Assembly (NCBI RefSeq): GCF_011764505.1
Contig: NZ_AP022839.1
Coordinates: forward strand, 1,161,001-1,225,000
Source: Legionella antarctica
GTDB taxonomy: Bacteria; Pseudomonadota; Gammaproteobacteria; Legionellales; Legionellaceae
Length of the DNA: 64,000 bases
Direction of reading: 5' to 3'
Shown here: in pieces, positions 44,807-54,571 of the stretch
Position numbering within the stretch: position 1 is the first letter of the stretch
Layout of the letters: the number at the start of each line of letters is the position of its first letter
Notes under the pieces: generated by a model
The model's database searches: none
Told to the model about the DNA's origin: nothing
What the model saw: the letters and a program-made list of their open reading frames with translations, nothing else
Translations under genes and position numbers: made by a program

Positions 44807-46198
44807 ATGAGTAGAAAAAAGCAAGTCATATTAAATGCCGCAGAGTCCAGAGATACTGCTCGTGGAGCTTTTGTAACTTTTGTCTATAAAGCGCTTTCCA
44901 ATCTATTCAATACCAAAGTTGCGAATACACCAATTATTGATGTATTCGAACCCCCTGGTCGCGAAATTTATAACAAATGTCAAAACAATCCAGAAAAATA
45001 TTTTAATGAACTTGCCCTAATAACACCCTATCATCAAGTTCTTGAGGAAATAGCACTGTATAAAGAATATGACAAAAATATAAAAGACATAGCGGACAAC
45101 ATAAAAGATGCGGACAATCTAATTATTATGGGACACTCATCAAAAAATCACTCCAGAAGCCTTACTTCCGGAGAAGGGAAGGCGACAACCACTTCTCATA
45201 TTGTTAATATTTTAAACAAAGCAAAAGAGTTACGAGGCGATAAAACAAGTGATTTTAGAATCTCTCTAGTGGCTTGTTCAGGCATAAATGTTGGAAGAAA
45301 CCTGATAACTGAAATGAGAAAAAATGAGATTTATGGCAGGGTTACAGCAAGAAATCATTCTGTAATGCCCGATCCATTAACCGGAAAAAAACTTAATAAA
45401 CCCATGGTGAGTTCGTTACAACATCAGAATGGGGATTATAAGCGAATCTTAGTTGCAACTAAAGATGCTTGTCTGGAATATAAAGTAAATGAACAAGGAA
45501 AAGAAGATAATAGTACGCTCCAATGTAACTCTCCTGAAGAGAACTCGAAGCGCTATTTTCAACTTAAAGCAGCAATAGTTGAGATATCACATGCTGATGA
45601 TTCCATCCTGCCTCAAAATATAGGGGCTTTATTCCAACACTACAAACCCTCCGAGGTTTATCATTATCTTTATGAGAACCCTTATTTATTTGAAACCAAA
45701 AAAGAGGAAAAATTTAAGGAATTAATATTGATAGATGCGAATAAAAAATATAAAGATAATCCAACTCCTGAACATGCCAAACATTTATTGGAAGTCATCA
45801 AATCTCATATATTATATTCAACCTGGAAAACCGGTTTAGGTGGGGTGACAGTTGATAATACAGAGTATGGAAGTCAAATCAAGGTAAGCAATACTATGTC
45901 AAAAATTCTCGAAGTAATTAAGACAAGTATGGAATCTGAAGCAGATAGCTCCATGAATGCGATAAAAGTCATCAGAAACTTAGTAAAGAAAAGCGGTCAT
46001 TCCTTATTGCGCCACGAGGAAACACAAAATTTTTACACTATTATTAATCCAGTGCGATCAACCCCTTCAGTTTCTAATAACGACGCATTTAATTCGATAA
46101 AAAATGCTTTCCAGAGTCTTCGCGAAAAAATAACTGGGACCAAAAAAATTGAATCGGAATCCGAACCAGAAGCTAATCCACCAACGTTACGTTCTTAA
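44807..46198 (+). CDS. candidate effector with clan CD (caspase-fold) peptidase-like dyad
   Basis: 463 residues with no signal peptide. Two hydrophobic strands each end in a would-be catalytic residue: 'NLIIMGHSS' (His110) and 'RISLVACSG' (Cys157), separated by a helix. That is the order and spacing of the His/Cys dyad in clan CD peptidases such as the C80 MARTX cysteine protease domain and related caspase folds. 'GRVTARNHSVMPDPLTGKK' after the Cys could form the substrate pocket. The C-terminal 250 residues are helical and Lys/Glu-rich. The fold call is my reading of the pattern, not a database match. Confidence 0.55.
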   Translation: MSRKKQVILNAAESRDTARGAFVTFVYKALSNLFNTKVANTPIIDVFEPPGREIYNKCQNNPEKYFNELALITPYHQVLEEIALYKEYDKNIKDIADNIKDADNLIIMGHSSKNHSRSLTSGEGKATTTSHIVNILNKAKELRGDKTSDFRISLVACSGINVGRNLITEMRKNEIYGRVTARNHSVMPDPLTGKKLNKPMVSSLQHQNGDYKRILVATKDACLEYKVNEQGKEDNSTLQCNSPEENSKRYFQLKAAIVEISHADDSILPQNIGALFQHYKPSEVYHYLYENPYLFETKKEEKFKELILIDANKKYKDNPTPEHAKHLLEVIKSHILYSTWKTGLGGVTVDNTEYGSQIKVSNTMSKILEVIKTSMESEADSSMNAIKVIRNLVKKSGHSLLRHEETQNFYTIINPVRSTPSVSNNDAFNSIKNAFQSLREKITGTKKIESESEPEANPPTLRS

Positions 46199-47219
46199 AA
46201 ACGCAACCTAATAAGAAGAATACCCATTGTAATACCTTATTCGCAGTAATATTCAGAAAATAAGGTTACAAGGTAACATTTCTATCTGCTCCAAAATTGA
46301 AAGTTATCTGTAAGCAATTTTTATAATTTATTTATCTCCCCAAGTGTTCAATAATGTACTTATTAGATTTAAAATAGTATAGTCTGGACCTTCATAATTT
46401 AATCCCAACATATTTTTTTTGGACGAACATCTCATGAAATCGCAAGAACAACTAGGTTCTTTATATGCAGTGATATCAGGACTGCTGTATGGTTTTATTG
46501 GTTACTTCGGGCTAAGCGCCATGAATGGGCATCTTTCAGCCAGTACGATGTTGTTTTGGCGATTTTTTATTTCCAGCATGCTCATTTTGATAATTGTTAT
46601 TCCGCAACTAAAGAAGCGTAAAGATTCATATAGACAGATGTTTAACGCTTTTATTAGTGGCGTTTTTTATTATGGTATATCGACATTGCTTTATTTTATT
46701 GCCAGTGGCTATTTAGGAACTGGCCTTTCAATGGTTATATTTTTTACCTATCCAGTCATTATAATGCTATTAAATTATTTCTTTTATGGTCAATCAATTC
46801 CTAAAGTCTATTATTTAGCTATTTTAATTATTTTAACAGGCATGCTGCTAATGGTAGATATGCATGAAGTAGCCTTTGATATATGGGGCATTTTTTTGGG
46901 TCTTGCTTCAGCATTTTTTTACGCCTGTTATCTTATGTTTAGTAAAAAAAATAAACTCTCTCCTAACGTTTCAACCTTGATGGTATCCTTGGGATGTATG
47001 GTAACCAGTTTTTTTGTTGCTTTTTTTGGAAATACCTTCACCGTGCCCACTTCTGCCATGGTCTGGCTTAATTTATTCGGTATCGGGGTGATTGCTACTG
47101 TATTGCCAATTTTATTGATGTTGCACAGTTTGAAATATATTAGTTCTTGTCATGGGTCACGATTACTAGCCCACCCTCTGGCCACTCAAAGTAGCCCACT
47201 TAGGGTAAATTTTTTTAAC

Positions 47220-47975
47220 TCACTTGTCATCTACTAAATTAAATTTCGGTATAAATTTTTTCCTGTATGACTCCCCATCAAGAACAATTCGATAAGCTTT
47301 ATTTACGATACGATCTAATGCTGCGTTTGCCATAACCGGATCATAAAATAGCTCCATCCATCCTTCTATTTTACGGTTAGTAGTTATAATTAGCATAGAG
47401 TTTACATGGATAGCTGCTATTAAATCATACAGATCAGTGGACTGTTCTGGCGATAATGCTTTCAGCCCGAAGTCATCTAAAATAAGCACATCGTATCGTG
47501 AGTAACGTTTAAAAAGCGCAGTCCATGTTTCATCCGCTCTTGCTTGGTGGAACTGATTTAACAGTTCATTCGCTCTTATAAAGCAGACTTTTTTATGTCG
47601 TTGACATGCCATTAGACCCAGGGCTTGAGCCAGGTGAGTCTTTCCGGTGCCAACAGGTCCCATGATGATGACATGGTTTTTTTCTTTGATAAACTTCCCT
47701 GTCATCAGGGTGCGGATGGCTTGTGTGACTTGTGTTGAATATCGAGCCAGTTCAAAATTTTCAAAACACTGAGGCTCCTCAAATCGAGCTTGCCTTACAC
47801 GCCCAGCAAGCAATTTTTGTTGACGAGCCTCATCCTCATCCTGAAACAACATTGAGAGCAACTCTTCATAAGAGAGGGACGCTGCGCGAGCCTGTTCTAC
47901 TCTTGCTAGCAGTGTGTCTGGGATCCCTGTCAAACGTAGTTTTTTTGCAAGCTCTAACATATTGATATCACTCAT
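47220..47975 (-). CDS. istB: IS21 helper ATPase IstB
   Basis: 251 residues from ATG 47975 with GGAGG upstream. AAA+ ATPase related to DnaC: Walker A 'IMGPVGTGKTHLAQALG' and Walker B 'VLILDDFGL', then 'ITTNRKIEGWMELF'. It partners IstA in target selection. Overlaps the istA stop by 8 bases. Confidence 0.94.
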   Translation of the reverse strand: MSDINMLELAKKLRLTGIPDTLLARVEQARAASLSYEELLSMLFQDEDEARQQKLLAGRVRQARFEEPQCFENFELARYSTQVTQAIRTLMTGKFIKEKNHVIIMGPVGTGKTHLAQALGLMACQRHKKVCFIRANELLNQFHQARADETWTALFKRYSRYDVLILDDFGLKALSPEQSTDLYDLIAAIHVNSMLIITTNRKIEGWMELFYDPVMANAALDRIVNKAYRIVLDGESYRKKFIPKFNLVDDK

Positions 47976-49515
47976 AATGAGCCTCCATCGTTGAGCTGTA
48001 ATCACTTGCTGCGCGAATATAGGCAAAGTTCTCATGATTGGCCGAGCGCTTAGTGGAGAATGTTCTCGTGTCTTTTTTATCCAGGCCTTCCGTGAGGATT
48101 TTTTTCAATGATTGATGAGTATAATTATCAAATAAAATCGCGCGTAAACATGCATTTTCAAGGCGCTCATTACCGTATTCCTCAACCAAGCGGATGATAG
48201 CCTGGGCTTTTCTTAAGCTCGTTCTAGAGCCTTCAGCCAGTACCTTTGTGACCATTTCCTCCGTTGCCTGACCAATTGCTTTGGCCGCTTCAATACAAAC
48301 GCCAGCAGTATTTTCTAAGTAATACTTTGCAGAATTATGGTAGTCATTGGGATCCGTTTCCCACTGTCCACGCCCGTAGTTACGAATATGGGTCTTAATC
48401 AAAGCATGATTCACATAGGCCTGAACGGTCTTCAAGCCAACTCTAATTTTAACCTTTGTCCCGATATGTATCGTTGGCACAGAATAAAAATTACCAGCAA
48501 CAACAAAATGATGGTCACGATGAACTTGAGCATCCATCCAAATGGGCATATCAAAAGCGCCTGCTGGCAGTGGGTTTAATAAATTAAATTCTTCATTTTT
48601 AAATACGTCAATTGGCTTTTCACCAGTGGTACTGCAGATGACGTGCGATACCTTATTAGCGCACCAATCACGTGCAAAGGCGTTCATCGAGGCCAAATCA
48701 TCATAGGTTATCCCCGCGATAACCTGTTCTTTTACCAATTGAACACTACGCTCAACCTTCCCCTTGTGCTCGGGCGTTCGAGCCTTCGCCGGATCGGCTA
48801 TAAAGTCATAAAAGCGAGATAACTCTGCATAGGTTTCATTGACCGTTGGATCATAAATATGTGCTTTAATAATTCCCGATTTCAAATTGTCTAAAAGAAT
48901 GCAGTTGGGCACGCCTCCAAAAAAATGAAAGGCATTGATATGGCTTTGCGCCCATGATTGCTGATTTTGAGAATGTACAAACTCAACATATCGATACCGA
49001 CTATGTGATAACGTCATAATAAAAGCGTATGTTTTTTTATTATTGATAAACCCAACAAACGCATAGTCAACTTGTGCTTCATGCCCAGGCTTTGTTAACA
49101 AATGTACCGTAGCCTTAGGCAACGAGGGGAAATGACGTTCAATATAACGACTAAGACTTCTTCGACTGCTAACAAGACCATTATCGCTTAAAATTCGGTG
49201 TATCTGCATATGGGTAATCCACTTCTCAGTGAGGAGTGATGCTATTTTTTCGTGATGCGCCTCAAGTTCTTTTTCTGATTTATTGGGTCTGTTGTTGGCT
49301 GTAGTATTAACGATTTTATTATGTATCTGCAAAGCGATAACTTCGAGCTCATCATTGGAAATATCCTCCTGATAACCCAAATCCTTGGCCATTGAAACGT
49401 ACTTGCGTATGCTCATTCGTGAAACGCTTAGAGACTTTTCAATATTGCGTTGAGTCATCCCTTTTTTGTGCTGATATAGCACCTCTCTAATTTCTGCCAT
49501 TGTTTTAATCCTCAT
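47968..49515 (-). CDS. istA: IS21 transposase IstA
   Basis: 515 residues. N-terminal helix-turn-helix ('MTQRNIEKSLSVSRMSIRKYV'-like, shown in part) and a second HTH, then an rve core beginning 'GHEAQVDYAFVG', with 'LLDNLKSGI' and 'TPEHKGKVERSVQLVKEQV' carrying the remaining DDE residues. The C-terminal Mu-like domain follows. Full length. Confidence 0.94.
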   Translation of the reverse strand: MRIKTMAEIREVLYQHKKGMTQRNIEKSLSVSRMSIRKYVSMAKDLGYQEDISNDELEVIALQIHNKIVNTTANNRPNKSEKELEAHHEKIASLLTEKWITHMQIHRILSDNGLVSSRRSLSRYIERHFPSLPKATVHLLTKPGHEAQVDYAFVGFINNKKTYAFIMTLSHSRYRYVEFVHSQNQQSWAQSHINAFHFFGGVPNCILLDNLKSGIIKAHIYDPTVNETYAELSRFYDFIADPAKARTPEHKGKVERSVQLVKEQVIAGITYDDLASMNAFARDWCANKVSHVICSTTGEKPIDVFKNEEFNLLNPLPAGAFDMPIWMDAQVHRDHHFVVAGNFYSVPTIHIGTKVKIRVGLKTVQAYVNHALIKTHIRNYGRGQWETDPNDYHNSAKYYLENTAGVCIEAAKAIGQATEEMVTKVLAEGSRTSLRKAQAIIRLVEEYGNERLENACLRAILFDNYTHQSLKKILTEGLDKKDTRTFSTKRSANHENFAYIRAASDYSSTMEAHYE

Positions 49516-49854
49516 CTCATAACAAATCCGTTAGTTATTGGTAATGACCAAACTAACACTGTTTATTTGCTACTCAAAGTGGGACTCAGAGATGGCCATG
49601 GAGTGGGCCATTAATCGTGGCCAAACCCGACCTTTAGTGGGCTAGTAATCGTGGCCCATGACAGTTCTGAAAAAGCATCTATTCTATCTGTTTTAGAGCC
49701 AGTTTTTGTAGTGGTATTCGGGGTATTACTTTTAGGTGAAACACTCAAACCATGGCACGCTTTAGGGGTTGTTTTTGTGCTGGCTGGGGCTTTGATAACC
49801 TTGTTCGGCCATAAAATTAATCTTCGTCCTAAACTGATATTTTGGGCTAATAAA

Positions 49855-50763
49855 TTAACTTAATTTTTTAGAGTTTAACCAACTGTCAATGATTTCATGA
49901 TCAGAGACTTCCAGGAGGGCTGGAGCATGCCCGGCATCTGCGATTTCATATACTTCAGTTTGGGTGTGAGTTCGGCGCATTTTTTTGATGATTTCAGGTG
50001 TCAGTAATTCAGAGTGAACGCCATGAATTACTAAAACCGGACAGCGGATTTTACTCCAGACAGACCAAAGATCGATATCATACAAGATCCCTTCAAGAGC
50101 TTTTTGAGGATGATGAAAAAAATCCGATACAATTTGCATTGTCGATTTAGGGTTTCTAATGGCAGGATCAACCTTTGCCACAAATACTTTAGCAGCTCGT
50201 TTCTCAACACTATGTGCGGTAAAATCATCCCATTGTTTTTCGCTTAACTTGCCAAATTCACTGTAATTTTTCTTGAAATGCTTTTTCGCTTCTTCCATAC
50301 TTTTAAATTCAGGATCATTCCCTATATACTTAGCAAGCTTTCTTAGACCCTGCAGTGGAATTTGTGGTCCAACATCATTAAGTATGAGCCGACGAACAGG
50401 GGAGTGTGGTAATGACGCTAACATCATTCCAATTATGCCACCCATAGAGGTTCCGATCCAATCGATCTGCTGAGCGCGAGTTCTTGCAATGAGAGCATTC
50501 ATATCTGCTACGTATTGATTGAAATTATAATGATGCGCCTGTTTAAACCAAGAACTATCCCCGCGTCCAACGACGTCAGGGCAAAAAATATGACGACCTC
50601 CAATCCCAAGATAATGAGCTAAGGCATCAAAGTCGCGACCATTTCGAGTGTAACCATGAACACATATTACCGTGGGGAGTTCAGGAGACCAACTTCCCCA
50701 TTCGGTATAAGCAATGTTATGAAACCCCTCTTCAGACACACCAAGAAAACTATTTTTTTTCAT
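49855..50763 (-). CDS. alpha/beta hydrolase
   Basis: 302 residues. Strand and oxyanion 'PTVICVHGYTRNGRDF', 'DVVGRGDSSW', nucleophile elbow 'IGTSMGGIIGM', Asp region 'VLVIHGVHSELLTPEI' and His in 'DAGHAPAL' give a complete triad. Similar proteins act as esterases or C-C bond hydrolases; substrate unknown. Its stop lies inside the tail of the EamA gene (9-base convergent overlap). Confidence 0.88.
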   Translation of the reverse strand: MKKNSFLGVSEEGFHNIAYTEWGSWSPELPTVICVHGYTRNGRDFDALAHYLGIGGRHIFCPDVVGRGDSSWFKQAHHYNFNQYVADMNALIARTRAQQIDWIGTSMGGIIGMMLASLPHSPVRRLILNDVGPQIPLQGLRKLAKYIGNDPEFKSMEEAKKHFKKNYSEFGKLSEKQWDDFTAHSVEKRAAKVFVAKVDPAIRNPKSTMQIVSDFFHHPQKALEGILYDIDLWSVWSKIRCPVLVIHGVHSELLTPEIIKKMRRTHTQTEVYEIADAGHAPALLEVSDHEIIDSWLNSKKLS

Positions 50764-50795
50764 AGGACTCTACTGGTTTCTACTAATGTGCCGTT

Positions 50796-50933
50796 TTAAT
50801 ACCAATTGCCAACACCACTGCAACCACAACAACTGTCAACGCAGGTATTAGCACAACTACCACCTCGGCCACAACAACTGCTAAGGAATGATGATGCTCC
50901 AACTAGAACTATAATCAGTAATATTTTTTTCAT
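50796..50933 (-). CDS. 45-residue cysteine-rich mini-lipoprotein
   Basis: Starts MKKILLIIVLVGASSFLSSC, a compact signal peptide with a plausible lipobox (LSSC), followed by CGRGGSCANTCVDSCCGC and a short tail. Seven Cys occur in 26 mature residues. AAGGAT precedes the ATG by 7 bases. Too short for routine gene finders. Function unknown; possibilities include metal binding or a disulphide-knotted surface peptide. Confidence 0.6.
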   Translation of the reverse strand: MKKILLIIVLVGASSFLSSCCGRGGSCANTCVDSCCGCSGVGNWY

Positions 50934-51040
50934 GAGCTATCCTTGTCACACTATGTATCTTAAATATACTATATGAATTTAAATTTAGCCAATATGAAAA
51001 AAATATTGTTCAAATAAGTATGTTAGATAACCAGTGTCAA

Positions 51041-51928
51041 TTACTGACCTGGGGTGTTCTGATAAGGAATATGCTCTCGATCAAGGCATTCGGAAAAGAG
51101 GCGTGTTGATTCATCAGAATTTAATTTAAGTGGAGATGGAGACCAAAATGAATTTTTTGGTACTAATTTGGGCTTATTGTGAATGATTAATACTTTATTT
51201 TTTAAGCCTCCATCTTCCAACGGTAAAGGGAGTGCTAGTCTTTGGTCGCTTGGCTGTGAAAATAAAGTTTGGGGAGAAAATCTTAAATTGTATAAATCAT
51301 ACCATTCATTGTCTAATTTCCAAAAAACTTCAGATGCGCGATTAGGGTTGAGTTGATTAGTAGATAAATAAATATCTTCTGCCTTTGCCCAATAGTAATT
51401 ACCCCCCTGGCTAACAATGAATCCCAATTCCTGCTTTTTATTTACATAATATCCTACTACAACTGCCGCATGCTCACGATGACTCTTCATTCTGGCAGGC
51501 TCACCCTCTAAATCAATATCATAGAATAGTATTGGTGCTTCACCTGAATTAACGGAACGAATGATAGTCCAATTATAATCAGTAAAACTATTCGCTGTGA
51601 CCACCGATGAGTGATCGTAGCCATTATCAGCAGCAATTTGGGCTAAGGTTTTTGCGCTGTATATCTCGCCAACCGTTGAACCATATCGTTCTTTGGCTTG
51701 TTGCCGCAGGGAATCAGGGTGATTTTTATCTTTTCTTAGTGGCGGTGGTTTGGGCATGTCGTGTATTTTGTGCAGAGCATTTAATACGACACTCAAGGCG
51801 TTTAGCTTACATATTTGTCCGCGCTGAGATTGAGGTGTTATGAACAGGCCTAATTTATAATCATATCCGGTGGGGGTTTTAAGAACTTCGCTCTCCAGGA
51901 AATTAGAAAAATTTTCAATAATAGGCAT
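51041..51928 (-). CDS. papain-like/C39-like cysteine peptidase candidate
   Basis: 295 residues, no signal peptide. 'QRGQICKLNALSVVLNAL' places a Gln (38) two residues before a Cys (40) at a helix start, and 'HREHAAVVVGYYVNKKQELGFIVSQGG' gives a His (153) at the start of a strand, followed by another strand and Asn (177). This is the Gln-Cys-His-Asn order of papain-like folds, and 'HAAVVVGY' is especially like the C39 group. A role as effector protease is inference. A strong sigma-70-like promoter lies upstream. Confidence 0.5.
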   Translation of the reverse strand: MPIIENFSNFLESEVLKTPTGYDYKLGLFITPQSQRGQICKLNALSVVLNALHKIHDMPKPPPLRKDKNHPDSLRQQAKERYGSTVGEIYSAKTLAQIAADNGYDHSSVVTANSFTDYNWTIIRSVNSGEAPILFYDIDLEGEPARMKSHREHAAVVVGYYVNKKQELGFIVSQGGNYYWAKAEDIYLSTNQLNPNRASEVFWKLDNEWYDLYNLRFSPQTLFSQPSDQRLALPLPLEDGGLKNKVLIIHNKPKLVPKNSFWSPSPLKLNSDESTRLFSECLDREHIPYQNTPGQ

Positions 51929-51953
51929 AATTGGGAAAACTCAACAAAAGGCC

Positions 51954-51983
51954 ATTATGATGTAAATAGGCTCAATTTGTCAA
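51954..51983 (-). promoter_or_regulatory. sigma-70 promoter for the C39-like gene
   Basis: On the minus strand TTGACA, an 18-base spacer, then CATAAT, about 26 bases before the ATG at 51928. Confidence 0.6.
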
Positions 51984-52102
51984 GTTTTATGAGAGTATAA
52001 ACTAGAGCGAAACTTATCCACGGACTTTAGCTTAAATAATAAAACTTGGCCTTAGCCCCCAGTAAGACTGTTGAGGCACGTGCGTCCAGGCAGCATTTCA
52101 AC

Positions 52103-53281
52103 TTATGGCATCTGTAACCATTGGAGTTTCCATAATTCAAACAAAAATAATTGATTGTTTTCAGTATTTAAATAGGGCTTGAGTTCCTGATTTAACAAAA
52201 GCCGATTATTAGCTAGCAGGTGAATTAATTCGTGAGACACATTTTCAATATCCCATTGGCAACCATTAATATACAATTGATACTCTGCTTTTTGATTGAC
52301 AACCTGATATGCAAAACGACAGGATGCATCCCTGGCCAGATCAGATCCTGCTTGCAGCTCTTCTATAAAGCCGGATAAATCAATTTGATCCTCATCTTCC
52401 AAAGGAATTGGTAACTGTTGTTCTGCCTGTTGGTCAAGACGAGTTGCAAAACAGCCAAACCATGATTTCATGATCTGCTCATCGTTTATCAAATACTGTA
52501 ATAATGATTGAGCATTTCTCCAGGCGGGCTCTGTTATTTCCGAAGTATTATTTAAATGAGACCAGTCGGGATCCTGGTAGAGTTTTTGGAATAATTCTTT
52601 TTCCGATAAATAGTCTCCTAAACTGTCCCATATCTCTTGTCCTTGATAGCTTCTATAGCCAAAAGAATAGGTCATGCATTCCTCAGATAACCCAATACCG
52701 TAATGCCCTATGTGGGGCGGCAGGTAAAGCATGTCACCTTCTTCAAGGATGAATTGTTCTTCTACAGCAAATTCGTTCATAATGCGTAACTCAAGATCTT
52801 TTATACAGTTCTCAGGGTTACACTGTTTCGAAGTTAGGGACCATTCGCGTCGACCTTTAGCTTGAAATAAAAAGACATCGTAGTTGTCATAATGTGGCCC
52901 TACACTTCCATTCAGGGCAGCGTAGCTGATCATTACATCATCAATTCGCCATTGAGGTATAAAATCAAAGTGATTGAGCAATTCATTAACTTCGGGAATG
53001 ATTCGATCAACGCCCTGAACCAGTAGCGTCCAGTTGGTTTTAGGTAAGTTATTAAAATCAGTCTCTGAAAAAGGCCCCCGCCTTAAGTGCCACTGCGGAT
53101 TGTTATGTAACGTTTCAATGACAATACGACTTTCTACCTCTTCTTCAAGAGCGAGTCCCGCCAGTTCATCAGGTGATACAGGATTAATAAAACCAGGTAA
53201 AGCCTGGCGGATGACCAGCGGTTTTTTTTGCCAATATTCATTGAGAAAGGTTTTTAAAGTAATTTCCTGAAAATGTACCAT
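52103..53281 (-). CDS. roxA: ribosomal oxygenase RoxA/YcfD (L16 arginine hydroxylase)
   Basis: 392 residues from ATG 53281, chosen because 'FLNEYWQKKPLVIRQALPGF' matches the family N-terminus; the frame runs 37 codons further up without support. JmjC/cupin Fe(II)/2-oxoglutarate oxygenase with 'VGPHYDNYDVF' (His130, Asp132) and 'YLPPHIGHYG' (second His). The bacterial family hydroxylates Arg81 of ribosomal protein L16. C-terminal winged-helix domain present. Divergent from htpX. Confidence 0.92.
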   Translation of the reverse strand: MVHFQEITLKTFLNEYWQKKPLVIRQALPGFINPVSPDELAGLALEEEVESRIVIETLHNNPQWHLRRGPFSETDFNNLPKTNWTLLVQGVDRIIPEVNELLNHFDFIPQWRIDDVMISYAALNGSVGPHYDNYDVFLFQAKGRREWSLTSKQCNPENCIKDLELRIMNEFAVEEQFILEEGDMLYLPPHIGHYGIGLSEECMTYSFGYRSYQGQEIWDSLGDYLSEKELFQKLYQDPDWSHLNNTSEITEPAWRNAQSLLQYLINDEQIMKSWFGCFATRLDQQAEQQLPIPLEDEDQIDLSGFIEELQAGSDLARDASCRFAYQVVNQKAEYQLYINGCQWDIENVSHELIHLLANNRLLLNQELKPYLNTENNQLFLFELWKLQWLQMP

Positions 53282-53445
53282 GAAGTATCGATTGTTTGAA
53301 TTTGTAGTTACCAATTTAAACATTTTGCAGCTATGGTAAGCAACAACTAAATAAAGTTTCCTCAAATGGAGTTTTGATTTAAACCAATTCAATTTGCTCC
53401 AGTAAAATCCTGCATCTATAATTTAACTAATTAAAGGAGAAATCT

Positions 53446-54342
53446 ATGTTTAAAAGAGTCGCCTTGTTTCTTGCAACCAATTTAGCCATTATTGTTGTTA
53501 TTTCTCTCATATTGAGCATTTTTAACATTGCTCCTTACCTTACTCAATATGGTTTGGATTACCAATCGTTATTAATCTTTGCTTCCATAATTGGGTTTAC
53601 AGGTTCATTGATTTCCCTTTTTATTTCTAAATGGATGGCGATTCATGCCTATAACGTTAAATTGATTGATAAACCAACCAATGAATCCGAGTTTTGGTTA
53701 ACTGCAAAGGTGCGGCAATTAGCTACTCAAAGAAATATCGGGATGCCCGATGTAGGGATTTATGAGAGTCCAGAACCCAACGCATTTGCAACAGGATGGA
53801 ATAAAAATAAAGCTTTGGTAGCCGTTTCAACAGGATTACTGACCTCAATGAAAGCTGATGAAGTCGAGGGCGTATTGGGACATGAACTATCACATGTTGC
53901 CAACGGTGATATGGTAACAATGACTCTTATTCAAGGAGTGGTGAACACGTTCGTCATTTTTTTTGCCCGTATTGCCGCATTTTTCGTAACTCAGTTTTTC
54001 AGAAAAGACGATGCAGAACCCCTACAAGAAGGTTTTGTTTATTACGGAGTGGCAATTGTATTTGAGCTGTTCTTTGGTATTCTTGCTTCACTTATCGTGA
54101 TGTGGTTTTCACGTCATCGAGAGTTTCGAGCAGATGCTGGTTCAGCACGGTATGTTGGTAAAGATAAAATGATAAGCGCCTTACAACGTTTGCAGCAGTT
54201 GATGGAAAGAACGCCTGAAGATAACCGGGCTCCGGCACTGAATACTATGAAGATATCTGTCCGTAGCTCATGGCTTTCATTATTCTCCAGCCATCCTCCA
54301 CTCGAAAAGCGAATTGAAGCACTACAAAAACACAGAAGATAG
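53446..54342 (+). CDS. htpX: membrane metalloprotease HtpX
   Basis: 298 residues. Two N-terminal membrane spans (7-29, 40-62), then the zinc site 'VLGHELSHVANGDM' (His146, His150) and two more spans, with 'REFRADAGSARYVG' supplying the third ligand Glu and 'LFSSHPPLEKRIEAL' near the end. HtpX degrades misfolded inner-membrane proteins alongside FtsH. SD AAAGGAGA 7 bases before the ATG. Confidence 0.96.
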   Translation: MFKRVALFLATNLAIIVVISLILSIFNIAPYLTQYGLDYQSLLIFASIIGFTGSLISLFISKWMAIHAYNVKLIDKPTNESEFWLTAKVRQLATQRNIGMPDVGIYESPEPNAFATGWNKNKALVAVSTGLLTSMKADEVEGVLGHELSHVANGDMVTMTLIQGVVNTFVIFFARIAAFFVTQFFRKDDAEPLQEGFVYYGVAIVFELFFGILASLIVMWFSRHREFRADAGSARYVGKDKMISALQRLQQLMERTPEDNRAPALNTMKISVRSSWLSLFSSHPPLEKRIEALQKHRR

Positions 54343-54571
54343 TTGCATAAGAACTTTAGGTCTCCATGAGAGTTTACACTCCGGTTACGGTGCGTGCAGA
54401 GCCTTACCCAAAAAGTCTAATAGGAACGTCATTTTCGAAATGATTAGCGCACACATAGATCCAGAATCTGGTTGCATATTAATTAAATCAAATCGATTGT
54501 TCATGAATTGTTTTTCAGAATACGTTCCAACTCTCCTTTTGCCTGGCGTGAAAAATTAATAAGGTCTGTTT

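Larger units (their letters stand above)
47148..49663 (-). mobile_element. IS21-family element (2516 bp)
   Basis: Begins TGTCATGGG and ends CCCATGACA, with matching inner repeats (CACGATTACTAGCCCAC at both ends, plus a further related copy just inside the right end). Target duplication GTTCT at 47143-47147 and 49664-49668. Carries istA and istB. Appears intact. Confidence 0.92.
46434..49863 (+). pseudogene. EamA/DMT-family transporter, split by IS21 element
   Basis: Pieces 46434-47147 and 49669-49863 join in frame on removing the IS plus one GTTCT copy (...KYISSEKASILSVLEPV...), giving 302 residues with ten hydrophobic spans, standard for DMT transporters. Both EamA repeats are recognisable, the second ending 'LEPVFVVVFGVLLLGETL'. 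Substrate unknown (metabolite or amino acid export is common). The split removes the last two helices, so the truncated product is probably nonfunctional. Confidence 0.88.

Noticed and set aside
46419..46433. TTG start five codons upstream for the EamA gene
   Set aside because: The ATG at 46434 suits the family N-terminus and needs no rare start.
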